62,000 bases of DNA from Mesostigma viride. Taxonomy: Eukaryota; Streptophyta; Mesostigmatophyceae; Mesostigmatales; Mesostigmataceae. The position numbers and the translations under genes were made by a program. The notes beneath the pieces are model-generated. The model saw only the letters and a program-made list of their open reading frames with translations, ran no database searches and was not told where the DNA came from. This document shows positions 1-9,972 of this stretch, one piece after another. The first letter of the stretch is position 1. Every line of letters begins with the position of its first letter. The stretch lies in the NCBI GenBank assembly GCA_009746045.1, contig RPFO01000312.1, forward strand, positions 3,517,714-3,579,713, in the 5' to 3' direction.

Positions 1-610
<610 letters not shown>

Positions 611-670
611 CCCCCCCCCCTTTTACAAACACCATAATTCTGCCAACGTCACTCTTCCTGGACCGTGTGA

Positions 671-1076
671 TAGTTACGCCCGCCGTCGTTTCTTGTCTTA
701 CTGGAAGAGCACATGACCAACATTGGTTGTGCTAGTTACGCCCGCCGTCGTTTCTTTTGCCTTTTCGATGTCGAAATATATCTCGGGAAAGATGCACCCC
801 CGTCAGTTAACTTGTCATCTTGTAAGCTCAATCTTTCCATGATAGTTACGCCCGCCGTCGTTTCTTTTGCATCTTCGATGTCGAAGTGTTTGTCGTGAAA
901 GTTGCATCCCCGTCAGCTTCTTGTAAGATCAATGTTTCATGATAGTTACGCCCGCCGTCGTTTCTTTTTTATTTTCGATGTCGAAGAATATGTCGTGAAA
1001 GTTGCAGCGCGTTCGTGTCCATTGTGATCTTGTGATATCAAAGTTTCCCATGATAGTTACGCCCGCCGTCGTTTCT
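671..1076 (+). repeat. Five-copy degenerate satellite built on the 20-bp GC motif
   Basis: The block TAGTTACGCCCGCCGTCGTT recurs at 671, 733, 843, 943 and 1054. Spacing is 62, 110, 100 and 111 bp. The flanks of the longer units are also related: each carries a TCGATGTCGAA-like inverted piece, a 'GTCGTGAAAGTTGCA' piece and 'CCCCGTCAG'. This is a short satellite upstream of the first gene of the island. The motif is a variant of the one found in the gaps and introns downstream. Confidence 0.85.
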
Positions 1077-1186
1077 GTTGCTTCTCGTTCGTTTAAAATA
1101 TCTAATGAAGTTTTTACCATCGTTCACCTAAAACAAATTACTTTAAATCTGCACCCGTTAAACCACACCCCCCTCGAAATGACTCC

Positions 1187-1426
1187 ATGGTTGCAGAACA
1201 AATGTCAGAAGAAGAACAAAAAAAATGCTTCGGAAACCACAAGCGCAAAAGGAAAGCCGATGACAATTTAGAGACCCTCTCGGAGGATGTGCCGGAGTTG
1301 GTTTCTTCGGATGACGAGTTTGAATACTCAAAAACATCAGGGGGACAAGTTCTTGAGAAAGCATGGAAGGTGTTTGTGACAAACGCGTTTGTGGAATGGA
1401 TAAAAAAAAACTATTCCGAGGAATAG
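1187..1426 (+). CDS. Small basic/acidic protein, unknown function
   Basis: A 79-residue reading frame opening ATG-GTT-GCA. A second ATG at 1202 gives a 74-residue protein beginning MSEEEQ. I slightly favour the second start, because TTGCAG directly precedes it and other genes here have CAG just before the ATG. It has a KRKRK cluster that could serve as a nuclear localisation signal, an acidic middle (SEDVPELVSSDDEFE) and a hydrophobic-basic C-terminus (VEWIKKNYSEE). An AATAAA lies 20 bp past the stop (1446-1451), and the next gene starts only 69 bp downstream. I do not recognise a family. Its reality rests on position in the co-oriented cluster and on its sensible composition. Confidence 0.5.
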   Translation: MVAEQMSEEEQKKCFGNHKRKRKADDNLETLSEDVPELVSSDDEFEYSKTSGGQVLEKAWKVFVTNAFVEWIKKNYSEE

Positions 1427-1494
1427 TAACTTGTTATTATAAAATAATAAATTAATGTTTATGAATTTTTTTGTTCGTTTTTTCCCTGAAAAAG

Positions 1495-2250
1495 ATGGAG
1501 TCCGAGATCGTGAATGAAGTCTACGGAAGCGTCCTTCAAAACGTTTTCAAACAAGTTCGCTTTCTGTCGCGTGTCATATTCGAGGAAGTTCGAGTCGCGC
1601 AGGAGAGGACAGGCCGCCACTTGGCCGTTTTATTGGCGTTTGATTCGTTCAGCCAAATGGAGAGAATTATGTACGCCCAGCTAGCTGATATGAACTTCTG
1701 TATTCAAGAGGGTTTTTTCAGACCACAGATGGATCTAAGAGTGCCCATAGACCCAAGGACGGAGTTCCGCCTTTTGGTGTCGTTCATTACAAAGGGGCCA
1801 AAGATAGAGTTGGGGGAAGAGGAAGGGGCTCAGCTTGGGTGCACCTACGGGCGCGCATTTTACCCGAATGTTACGCATTCTCTGCGCGTGAGGGCTGATG
1901 CATGTGTAGGGGCAGTACCCCTCAACATGAACTTTTTCTTGCTCTCTGACCCGATCGTGAGGGATGGGGATCGCATGCGTAGTACGCGAAAGTGCTCCAA
2001 GGAGGGGTGTGGGTGCGAAACAGGACCTCATATCAAGTGGTGTAGAGGATGTAGGGATGCCAGATATTGCAGTGAGGAGTGCCAGCGTGCGGACTGGAGT
2101 AGGCATAAGGATAGATGCGAACGTCTGAGGCAAGCGAGGGAGGTGCTGGCAGGGGTGAAGTGGGGGGTTAACGTGACGACGATACTGGATAAAACTATGG
2201 GGTCTGATGTCGACTTCTCCTTCAACTTCCACGACGGCTCTGCCTCTTAG
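1495..2250 (+). CDS. MYND-type zinc-finger protein
   Basis: A 251-residue protein beginning MESEIVNEVYG; the ATG directly follows a pyrimidine-rich stretch ending in AAAAAG. Residues about 166-207 form a MYND zinc finger: C-x4-C, then WCRGC (C-x2-C), YCSEEC (C-x3-C) and H-x3-C. MYND fingers are protein-interaction modules, often in transcriptional regulators or SET-domain proteins; no SET domain is visible here. The N-terminal about 160 residues are not recognised, and a helical segment probably covers residues 10-60. The intronless, co-oriented setting matches the neighbours. The function of the whole protein is unknown; only the finger is confidently identified. Confidence 0.85.
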   Translation: MESEIVNEVYGSVLQNVFKQVRFLSRVIFEEVRVAQERTGRHLAVLLAFDSFSQMERIMYAQLADMNFCIQEGFFRPQMDLRVPIDPRTEFRLLVSFITKGPKIELGEEEGAQLGCTYGRAFYPNVTHSLRVRADACVGAVPLNMNFFLLSDPIVRDGDRMRSTRKCSKEGCGCETGPHIKWCRGCRDARYCSEECQRADWSRHKDRCERLRQAREVLAGVKWGVNVTTILDKTMGSDVDFSFNFHDGSAS

Positions 2251-2351
2251 AAAAACTTGAAATGTAGAGTAATAACTTGTTTATATGATGTTATATTTAA
2301 TGTTTAATGTTTAATGTTTATAACGTATCATTTTCCTCCTACGCGCAGGAA

Positions 2352-2552
2352 ATGGTGGAGGTTAAGGAGAGTTTGGCCAAAAGGCAAAGGACCGACACAC
2401 TTCGACATAATGGAAGGAGTCTTCCATTGTACATCAAAAAAATAGTCGAGGATTACTGGCTCGCTTCCGACTCGACTCCTCGTCCGAGTCCGGTGATACC
2501 GGACAGTGTCAAAGTCTGGAAGGTTTCAGCACATCAATCGCACATTGAATAG
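2352..2552 (+). CDS. Small protein, unknown function
   Basis: A 66-residue frame starting MVEVKESLAKRQRTD, five bases after GCGCAG. It has a basic KRQR cluster and ends in VWKVSAHQSHIE. Both this protein and the 1187-1426 product carry a W-K-V string near the C-terminus, too short to prove relationship. The 5' flank holds three tandem AATGTTT units (about 2300-2322). The 3' flank has the island motif (2586-2606) and AATAAA at 2633 and 2646, only about 70 bp before the next ATG. No family recognised. It could also be a short exon of a longer transcript. Confidence 0.45.
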   Translation: MVEVKESLAKRQRTDTLRHNGRSLPLYIKKIVEDYWLASDSTPRPSPVIPDSVKVWKVSAHQSHIE

Positions 2553-2585
2553 ATAATGTTTTATCGCCATATTGCTGTTCGACAA

Positions 2586-2606
2586 GTTGCGCCTTGGGGC
2601 GTTTCT
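2586..2606 (+). promoter_or_regulatory. Island motif copy (TTGCGCCTTGGGGCGTTTCT)
   Basis: A single copy 34 bp after the stop of the 66-residue gene and 110 bp before the next ATG. The central bases differ from the consensus (CCTTGGGGC), but both ends, TTGCG and GCGTTTCT, are kept. Function is unknown; candidates are a promoter element, an RNA-processing signal or an insertion remnant. Confidence 0.6.
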
Positions 2607-2632
2607 TTGCGCCAAATTTAAACCTTCGTATT

Positions 2633-2716
2633 AATAAACAAGTACAATAAAAAAATTTCAAAACGTTTTTTGAATTTTATTTTCCGGGGCCGGTATGTTA
2701 TCGTAACTTGTCGCAG
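2633..2716 (+). promoter_or_regulatory. Compact intergenic junction: AATAAA signals and CAG before ATG
   Basis: Holds AATAAA at 2633-2638 and 2646-2651, then GGCCGGTATGTT (2689-2700) and TCGCAG immediately before the ATG at 2717. The same layout (AATAAA, GCCGGTATGTT, CGCAG, ATG) recurs at 3801-3863. GTATGTT to CAG would be a 24-nt intron here and a 19-nt intron in the other copy, which is unusually short. The CAG could instead be a trans-splicing acceptor, or the whole a shared initiator-like element. Confidence 0.45.
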
Positions 2717-3583
2717 ATGTCCGGTTCGACGGAAGATTCGTCCGATTCGTCTAGTCACCTCCTGATGGAGGATTGGCAACGACTTCAACAACACCAAGCG
2801 GTTGCCACTGTCATTCAGAGTGTTGCTCGCTCAATAGGGGCGCCGCGCAAGTGTGATGTGTCCACTTGCAAGAAAACCGCTCTCGGATTTGACTTGTATT
2901 GCCGAAAGCACGAAGAACATTCTCGTCACATCGAAAATGCCCTCAGTCGCGGACTTGGAATGGCGGGCGCCCTCGGACCTGGATTGGCGGGGGGGGCCCT
3001 GCGACTTCGCCTGGACATGACTGTCGGAGAGGTCGTGGGTGTAAATTTTGATTTCACCAGGGGAGACGAGTACTTCCTTGAAGATTGGATAGTCAAAGAC
3101 TCCGCGACAGGTGCGGACTTGGCAAAGGGAGGCTACGTTGCCGGCGCCCAAGAAAATGGTTGGAGTAGCTTGAGATGCTTTTTGATGACGACACCTTTTG
3201 CCGACTCGCGTGACACGGATGTAAGCGAACTTTATCGGCGTATGTGTTTTGCACTCGCCGACATTCCGCTGATAACTCAACGAGAGTTCGATTTTCGCGT
3301 GGAAACAAAAGCCAAAGCGATTGTATCCGGCGTGAAGGCGATTGTGGAGGAGGAGCAGGATTCTCTGTGTGCAGAGTATTTGGAGAGAGTGGCCCCGATG
3401 AAGACGAGGAGGTCCGAAATCTATCCTGACACCGGCAACAAGGAGGCAAAGTTGGTGGCCGCCAAAGAAGAGATGTTCGCTCGTGTCGATGAAATGGCGG
3501 CGAAAGAGGTTCCGAGAGTTCGCTCGATCGGTTGTTGCAAAACCTGCAGAGAGTGGAACGAGTCGCGGGACAGTCTATATTGA
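2717..3583 (+). CDS. Cys/His-cluster protein, paralogue-like to the next gene
   Basis: A 288-residue protein. The ATG at 2717 directly follows TCGCAG, and the N-terminus is Ser/Asp rich. Residues about 45-64 contain a compact Cys/His set, KCDVSTCKK then YCRKHEEH (C-x4-C-x10-C-x2-H), like short zinc-binding knuckles in plant WRKY19-type repeats. A glycine-rich LGMAGALGPGLAGG linker follows. The remainder has mixed helices and strands I cannot assign, and a second CC-x2-C lies near the C-terminus (GCCKTC). The neighbour at 3864 has the same spacing of a K-C-x4-C-KK knuckle near its N-terminus and the same upstream element. I infer an old duplication, or a shared N-terminal module with diverged bodies. 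Confidence 0.65.
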   Translation: MSGSTEDSSDSSSHLLMEDWQRLQQHQAVATVIQSVARSIGAPRKCDVSTCKKTALGFDLYCRKHEEHSRHIENALSRGLGMAGALGPGLAGGALRLRLDMTVGEVVGVNFDFTRGDEYFLEDWIVKDSATGADLAKGGYVAGAQENGWSSLRCFLMTTPFADSRDTDVSELYRRMCFALADIPLITQREFDFRVETKAKAIVSGVKAIVEEEQDSLCAEYLERVAPMKTRRSEIYPDTGNKEAKLVAAKEEMFARVDEMAAKEVPRVRSIGCCKTCREWNESRDSLY

Positions 3584-3588
3584 TATGA

Positions 3589-3749
3589 GTTGCGCCCGCC
3601 GGCGTTTCTCTGGTCTTGAATGCCCCCCCTCTACATACACATTATATTGTCTGGACATTCGTATGTAGTGACAATCGTAGTCGATGTGATTGCCATTCGT
3701 TTGTACGTAGAAAGTGGTTGTTGAGGAAGTTGCGCCCCAGGGCGTTTCT
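3589..3749 (+). promoter_or_regulatory. Two island motif copies in one gap
   Basis: Copies lie at 3589-3609 (TTGCGCCCGCCGGCGTTTCT, only a few bases after the preceding stop codon) and 3729-3749 (TTGCGCCCCAGGGCGTTTCT, 114 bp before the next ATG). The intervening 120 bp are AT-rich and hold nothing else I recognise. As elsewhere, the central six bases vary while both flanks are conserved. Confidence 0.65.
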
Positions 3750-3863
3750 TTGTTGCATTTTCTTCAAATTTTAGCTCGCATAAATAGATGAAGATGACTT
3801 AATAAATGCCAGTTTTTTTTAATAATATAAACTACTCGCGGCCGGTATGTTCTGGTTTCGCAG

Positions 3864-4598
3864 ATGTCCAGTCTGACGGTCGACATAAGGGGACGTCCAT
3901 ATCAGGACGCTGTTTTCCGGATTTTTGAGAAGGATCCCGAAAAGAAGTGCCGGGATAGGAAATGTAAAAAGCTGTCAATTACCGACATGGGTCTGTGTGG
4001 GGAACACATCGTAGCTTTTGGAAAGGACATGATTTCCCGTCATTTGCAACAATACGTTGACAACAATTGTGTGGGAGGGGCGCAGATGGACGTCCTTCTT
4101 GAGGATGGAGTGGACGGAGCCAAAAGGGCTGTAATTCGGCTGTCGGAAATGGATGATGACAAAGAGGACGTGAACATTCGCCTTAAGAGGCACGACGATA
4201 ACACGGCCGATTGTGTGTTTGGGTCTCGAGGAGTGGCGGATGAGAGGCAGGTCTTCCATGATGCCGCGGAGAAGGTGGTGGAATGGATGATGGGTTGGTC
4301 AAATCTTGACGTTCGCATATTCAACCGTCTGACGTCTGATTTCCTTCTCCGGGGAAGTTTCAAGATGGTTGACCGTGCAAGGCAGTCCAGGAACCAGGTA
4401 TCCGTTTCCATGGCCAGTCCGATCGCACGCATGATTGAGGGGGGCCCTCTTCCGCGCAACCTTGCCTCGAGATTTCGAAAATACCGTGAAGGGCTCGACC
4501 GAAAATCAGCAGCGATTTCCCATTCGCGAACCACTTATGGGTCGACGGAGGTGGTAACGGAATTTTTTTGCATTTCCTTGCCAATTGATTCTTTATGA
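3864..4598 (+). CDS. Cys/His-cluster protein, second copy
   Basis: A 244-residue protein with its ATG directly after TTTCGCAG. Residues about 29-49 carry KCRDRKCKK then GLCGEH, the same C-x4-C-KK...C-x2-H knuckle as the preceding gene. The rest differs: an acidic stretch (SEMDDDKEDVN), an amphipathic segment with VVEWMMGWSNLDVRIFNRL, and a basic C-terminal third. AATAAA (3801) and a GCCGGTATGTT element sit in the 5' gap. Family unknown. The knuckle suggests nucleic-acid or protein binding in the nucleus, which is inference from composition only. Confidence 0.65.
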   Translation: MSSLTVDIRGRPYQDAVFRIFEKDPEKKCRDRKCKKLSITDMGLCGEHIVAFGKDMISRHLQQYVDNNCVGGAQMDVLLEDGVDGAKRAVIRLSEMDDDKEDVNIRLKRHDDNTADCVFGSRGVADERQVFHDAAEKVVEWMMGWSNLDVRIFNRLTSDFLLRGSFKMVDRARQSRNQVSVSMASPIARMIEGGPLPRNLASRFRKYREGLDRKSAAISHSRTTYGSTEVVTEFFCISLPIDSL

Positions 4599-4638
4599 GG
4601 GACATAGAGTTGTTTGTATAGAGAGTGAATTGACGAAA

Positions 4639-4772
4639 GTTGCGACGGCGGTCGCATCTTTTAGTGCGTCGTTCTCTTGTTATGAATCTCTGTTCATTCT
4701 GAATTATAACGTTGTTTGTACCTTGACATAATGATGCATTTTTTGTATTGAGTTGCGACGTGGGGCGCATCT
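4639..4772 (+). promoter_or_regulatory. Two island motif copies upstream of the large gene
   Basis: Copies at 4639-4659 (TTGCGACGGCGGTCGCATCT) and 4752-4772 (TTGCGACGTGGGGCGCATCT) share a GCATCT ending instead of GTTTCT, so they form a local subtype. They lie 182 and 69 bp before the ATG at 4821, in a gap otherwise AT-rich. Confidence 0.6.
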
Positions 4773-4820
4773 TCCTGCTGACTCGTATGTTTTTTCCAAT
4801 TTTTTTGTTTTGTGTTGCAG

Positions 4821-7800
4821 ATGGAAAAGGGCGGCCCTACATCGCAGGTGGTCGGCGACTCTCCCCCTAGGGGGGAAGGGTCAGAAGGGCAACCAGTTCA
4901 GGCCCAAGGCGCCTCCCCACAACAGCCTCCTCACAAGCGTGCAAGGGAGGGCACGCCGCCCCCAATGGTGGAATCTGGTGTCAGCTTTGCCGCGGTCACT
5001 GGGAAGGATGAGTACCACGGTGGTCTTGAGATGGTGGACGATCCGGTTAAGCGGATTCAGATTGAGCGGTTTGAGCGACTCGCGAATGGCACTCGTGAAC
5101 AGCAATTCGCGCTGTACCAAGACATCCTTAATGACAAACCTGAAGTCGCCAAGGTGCCTTATACCTCCAAGCGCACATTCATGCCTCGTTTCGAAACCCT
5201 GCTCCAGCAGGAGCTAAGGTTGCGTCGGTTGGCTCAGAATGCGCCAGAGACAGTAGCCGCCGCGCCCTCCCATGCCGCGCCTGCCGCAGTAGCCCAAAAG
5301 AGGGGGGAGAGTGTGCACGAGTCGGCCGCAGTGCCCTCAACCGCAAGGGATCCCCCCGCGACTTCCAAGCCGGTCGCGACGGGCGATATGCCCCCGCCGC
5401 GGCAGAGGGGAAGGGGGAAGGGGGTCGATGGAGGGGAAGTCCTCGATGTTTTCGATATGACGCTGGGCAATTTGGAAGGTGGCGGGCCGATCTTCGTAAG
5501 TCTCCGCCCATTAAATTGATGTCGTGAAATACAATACGCATTTTTTTGCAATATTCGCCAGACATGTCATTTCCGACAACTAAGCGGATTTTTACTTTCC
5601 GTTGAAATGTTCGCAGGGCCGGCAAGAGGATGTTGGTGCAAGAGAAGCCCGCTCAATGGCGGGAAGCACCCAGGTACATGAGTGCGTCAGATTCCTCTCC
5701 GGTTTACTTGTATTGAAAAGGTTTGCGTGCGTATATCCTTGTTTATTTTTGTAGTAATTTTTTTCTTGTGAATGGACAATCGCGTTTGCTATTTTTACAG
5801 GGAAGTCCGTTCGAGCAGCAAGAGGGCGGTGACAGGAGGGGAAGTGGATCTTACGGTGGTTCCACTGCAGAGGGGGGAAGGGTAAGTTACCGTTGACTTA
5901 CAAATTGAAAGTTTAGGTTCGTCCTCAATTGACAGAGTTACGACGGCCGGCGTTTCTCTACACTTTTCTTACATTAAAAATCTTCCGTTGATAATGTTCT
6001 TGCAGGAAGCCGGTCGTCAGGGTGGGGCAAATCTCCAGGGAGAGGGGGCTATCGCTGTCGGTGAGCCTGTGTCAGAGGGCGCGGGTGGAAGCGACGGCGA
6101 TACTGCGAAAATGACACGCTTTAAGGAGCAAGCGGATGCTTATCAACTGAAGAAGTTGGCAAAGTGGGTTGTGGCCGAGGTGAGAACGGAAACAGCCCCA
6201 CCTGAGGTACGGAACCAGATGATGACTCTCCATCAAGTCGCTGAGTTGATCGTGAAGAATGCGTGCGCGCCCGATGGCGCCACACAGCCTGAGGAGATCC
6301 CGAGCGCCAAGGCCTTGATAAAGTGGATGGAGGAGAACCTGTTCGAGGGCAAAGGGAAGGAGAGGAAGTGTAAACTGAAGACGGTGACGATGGCGGACGC
6401 CAAGACTCTGATCAAGATGTTGAAGGAACACGATGCCCGCCGGGACAAGTCTCCGAAGATCGCGAAGGGGTCGAAGAAAGCGGCTGAAGCAGCAGCGGTT
6501 GAGGGGAATGAGGTAAGTCTACCTCTGTTGTGAGGGGGGCTTTGTTCTTGAGGTCCAGGTTTCATGTAGGTTGCGACGGCCGGCGTTTCTCAAGTGTGAC
6601 ACTTACTTCCTTTTGACTAACACTTACTTCCTTTCCTGATTTCGCATCGTTGAGGGAAATGAGCCAAGTGTACCTCTGTTGTGAGGGGGGCTCTGATCTT
6701 GAGGTTTAGGTTTCATCTAGGTTGCGACGGCCGGCGTTTCTCAAGTGTGACATTTACTTTATTCCTTTCGGTTATGCTTTCCTGATTTTTTCATATCATT
6801 GTTAAGGGGAACGAGGTAAGTATACCTCTGTCGTGAGGGGGGCTTTGATGTTGAGGTTCAGGTTTCATGTAGGTTGCGACGGCCGGCGTTTCTCAATCGG
6901 CATTTACTTTATTCCTTTTGGTTATGCTTTCCTGATTTTTTCGCATCAACGCAGTACGTGCAGGCCGAGAGGGCGACCCACGCGGCCATCCTGTACTCAA
7001 TCAGCCTCGACCAGCACGCGCGCCGCGAGAACATGAAAATAGATAGTACGTGGACTGCTGCCGTCGACGAACACCAGAAGGGACTCTCCGAAGCACTTGC
7101 GACCTACAAGGGGAAGGCGCTGAAGGGAAAGGGGAAAGGAAAGGAGGTGGAGGTTGCGGATGCTCCCGTGTCTCTGCTTGAGAAATGGGAGAAGTCCCCG
7201 GTGTCGCAGGATGATGATGACATCCTGGATGTGAACGATGAGATCGCGAAGGGCAAACGGTTGCGGAAGCAGCTTGCCGTTCAGCCTCGGGACCTCGATG
7301 AGATGTCCAAAGCCTTGGTGCATCGAAATCGGGTGTGGACAAGGAACCTGTTCGTGGGGCCTCAGAAGCTCCTCGCACGAGACTTGCATCTGTCTAGAGC
7401 CGAGCAGAACGCCACCATTTTTGCAAACTCGGAGTCCGACTACGGCCACGACAAGCTGGTGATTCCTGTGTGGCGGTACTCGTTCCAGTTTTTGGCTGAC
7501 CGGTGCCCCAACAGTTTTCATGACTGGATGAAAAAGGAAGGCACCCAGCGTCAGCTCGCGCAACTCTTCGGGGAGATGGGGGGGCACGGACAATGAAGGC
7601 TGGCTACGCTCGCGCAATGACTGACAAAGAGATTGATATCTACCTGCGAACGAGCTCGGCCAAGGGAATGGCCGAAGCTGCTTCCACCGCGGTTCTGACA
7701 GGACCGGCCGATATTCTGGACTCACTTAAGCCCGTGGACGTGAGAAAGGCCGCGCTTTTGGACAGTTTGTGCAAGTCCGCCTGGGAGATGGCTCCACTCG

Positions 7801-9931
7801 AGAAGAAGACACCGTTGCCGCCAGCCATTTGCGGCTTTCTCGTGCTGGACGGGAACCACTTTACCACACTCATCAAATCGGTGAAATTCGAACTGGTCAC
7901 CGACAATATGACGGTGGACCAAAGATCTGTGTGGTACCAGGCAATGCTGAATGGTTTCATGAAGGCGGAAAAGCTCAGGGTCGTTGCGCGGGGAGGGAAG
8001 GAGCAGGAGGTCACGAAGACCGTGGCCGCGGCGAAGCTGGAGGAGTGGGCAACTGATTGGACGAATTTCGGGGGGTGGACGTGCAGATGCTCAAGGGTGA
8101 GACCATCCTGCCGACCTGGTGGCAGATCCGTGAACAGAAGGTAAGCCAGGTTGCGACCGCCGGCGTTTCTATAAGTGGTTTTCTTGTGTTAATTTCAGTA
8201 TGCCATTAGTTCGGTCAAGATGCGACCGCCGGCGTTTCTATAAGGGGTTTTCATGTTCCACCTTAGCATGCCATATTTTGGTCAAGATGCGACCGCCGGC
8301 GTTTCTGTCAGTCGTATTCTTGTTCTCAGTTGAGTTGTGCTTATTTGGGAGGACTGTCGATGTGTCTCTGCGCGTTGTTGCCCTACGGGGATGCAGGTTA
8401 CCGAACAAGTCGGCAAGATGATCGAAGTTGTCAGGCAGCTCGGGAACGCCATGAACGCCGAGGACACAGCCCAAGCCAAGGCAACGTGGGGCTCAGCGCT
8501 GGGGGATGTGCACCGGGCCTACCAGGCATATGGACCCGTCAAGAGAGGGAAGGGCGTGTCTCTCCCAACTCCTCTGTACGGCAAGATCTGGGCGATTGTG
8601 AAGCCCTTTTGGCAGAAAGGAGAGCAAGCCAAGGCCGAAGGGGACGGCGCAGGCGACAAGGCAGGAGGGGCTGAAGAGACGGACAAGTGGGGGCCGGACC
8701 AGAAGAACTTCATGCAGCGCTGGCTGTTCTGGTGTGAGGACCCTTTGAAGCCCGCTGTCGACGGCAAGCCGGCGATCGCACAGGATATCGCGGCTCGGCA
8801 AGACTTCCTTGACACGCGCCCTAAAGACAAGGCGCACGAACTGTCCATTTTCACCGCGCATCGGGAACTTGCGAGTTTCCAGTACTTCGACAGCCTGATC
8901 CAAGCGCCGATCATGTCCTGTGAGGCCCCTCCCAGCAACCTGATAAAAATAATGGAAGTCGCCAAGAATTTGATAGAGGCGGCAAAGCAATTCGCCCACA
9001 TCAAGTTCCTGGAGAACCCCGAGCTGATGGCCGCTTGCAAACAACTAAACGGGACTTTCGACCCCGTATTGGTGAGGGAGCACGTGTTTGGCGTGAAGCT
9101 GAAGGGCACCGTCGCCACGGACCTCGACAAGTTCATCGCCGACTGCCGCCTGACCAGAGACTTTTGGCGGGTGATCGTCACGGCCACGAGGGCGATCATT
9201 CTCACGCTGAGGGACCTTCCGCCGGCTAAAAGGAAAGTGGTCGACCAGAAGGACTGGAAGTTCCCGAGAGGGCTGCTCGCTTCCCACCCCCGTCATTTGT
9301 ATGACGATTTGGGGGTGAAGACCAAACATCTGCTGGGTGTGCCACAGCAGGAGGCGGCGGCGGAGGAGGAGGTGCAGGCGGCGGCTAAGGAGGAGGGGAC
9401 TGCCAAGGCCAAGAGGGGGTGGTGGGACAGGCTGGAAGCCTTCACCTATTGGGACGGGGTGAAGATGGGACCCGACTGGATCGCATACAGGACAATGACA
9501 TGGAAGGAAAACGAAAAAAGAAAGGATCTGGTGGTGACGAAGGTGGTGGACGAGTTGTACACGGGGTCTGAAGACCTTCCTGGGAAGCTGAAGGACCAGG
9601 CGTTTGCTGTGCTGGACCTGACAGCTGACAGCAACGAGAAGTGGAGGAACCTGCGCGAGTGGGATCAAGACTGTATTCCGGTCGACAGCCAGATACCCTT
9701 ACCCTCCTCCCGTTTGAGGTATGCCGCGTGGGATGTGGTTGACCAGATCACCAAGGCCCTGTTGAAGGGACCCTCCAGAGTTCTGCTGGTGTTCGGGTTA
9801 CCCGCCCATATCCGCCGGTGGAAGCGCCTGGTCCGACTTATCAAATATCGGCTTCTTGAAGATGGGTGGCAAGACGTCGACATGGACTTTGCCGTGGTCG
9901 TGGACGACGAAGACGACGGGGATCATCATTC

Positions 9932-9972
<41 letters not shown>

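Noticed and set aside
671-1076. Regularly spaced motif copies as a CRISPR array
   Set aside because: Spacing varies from 62 to 111 bp, the intervening sequences are themselves related, and no cas genes are present. It is a satellite.
1187-4598. Integrated giant virus or Polinton for the compact gene island
   Set aside because: MYND proteins and short gaps are suggestive, but no capsid, packaging ATPase, family B polymerase or integrase is visible, and the next gene in line has spliceosomal introns.
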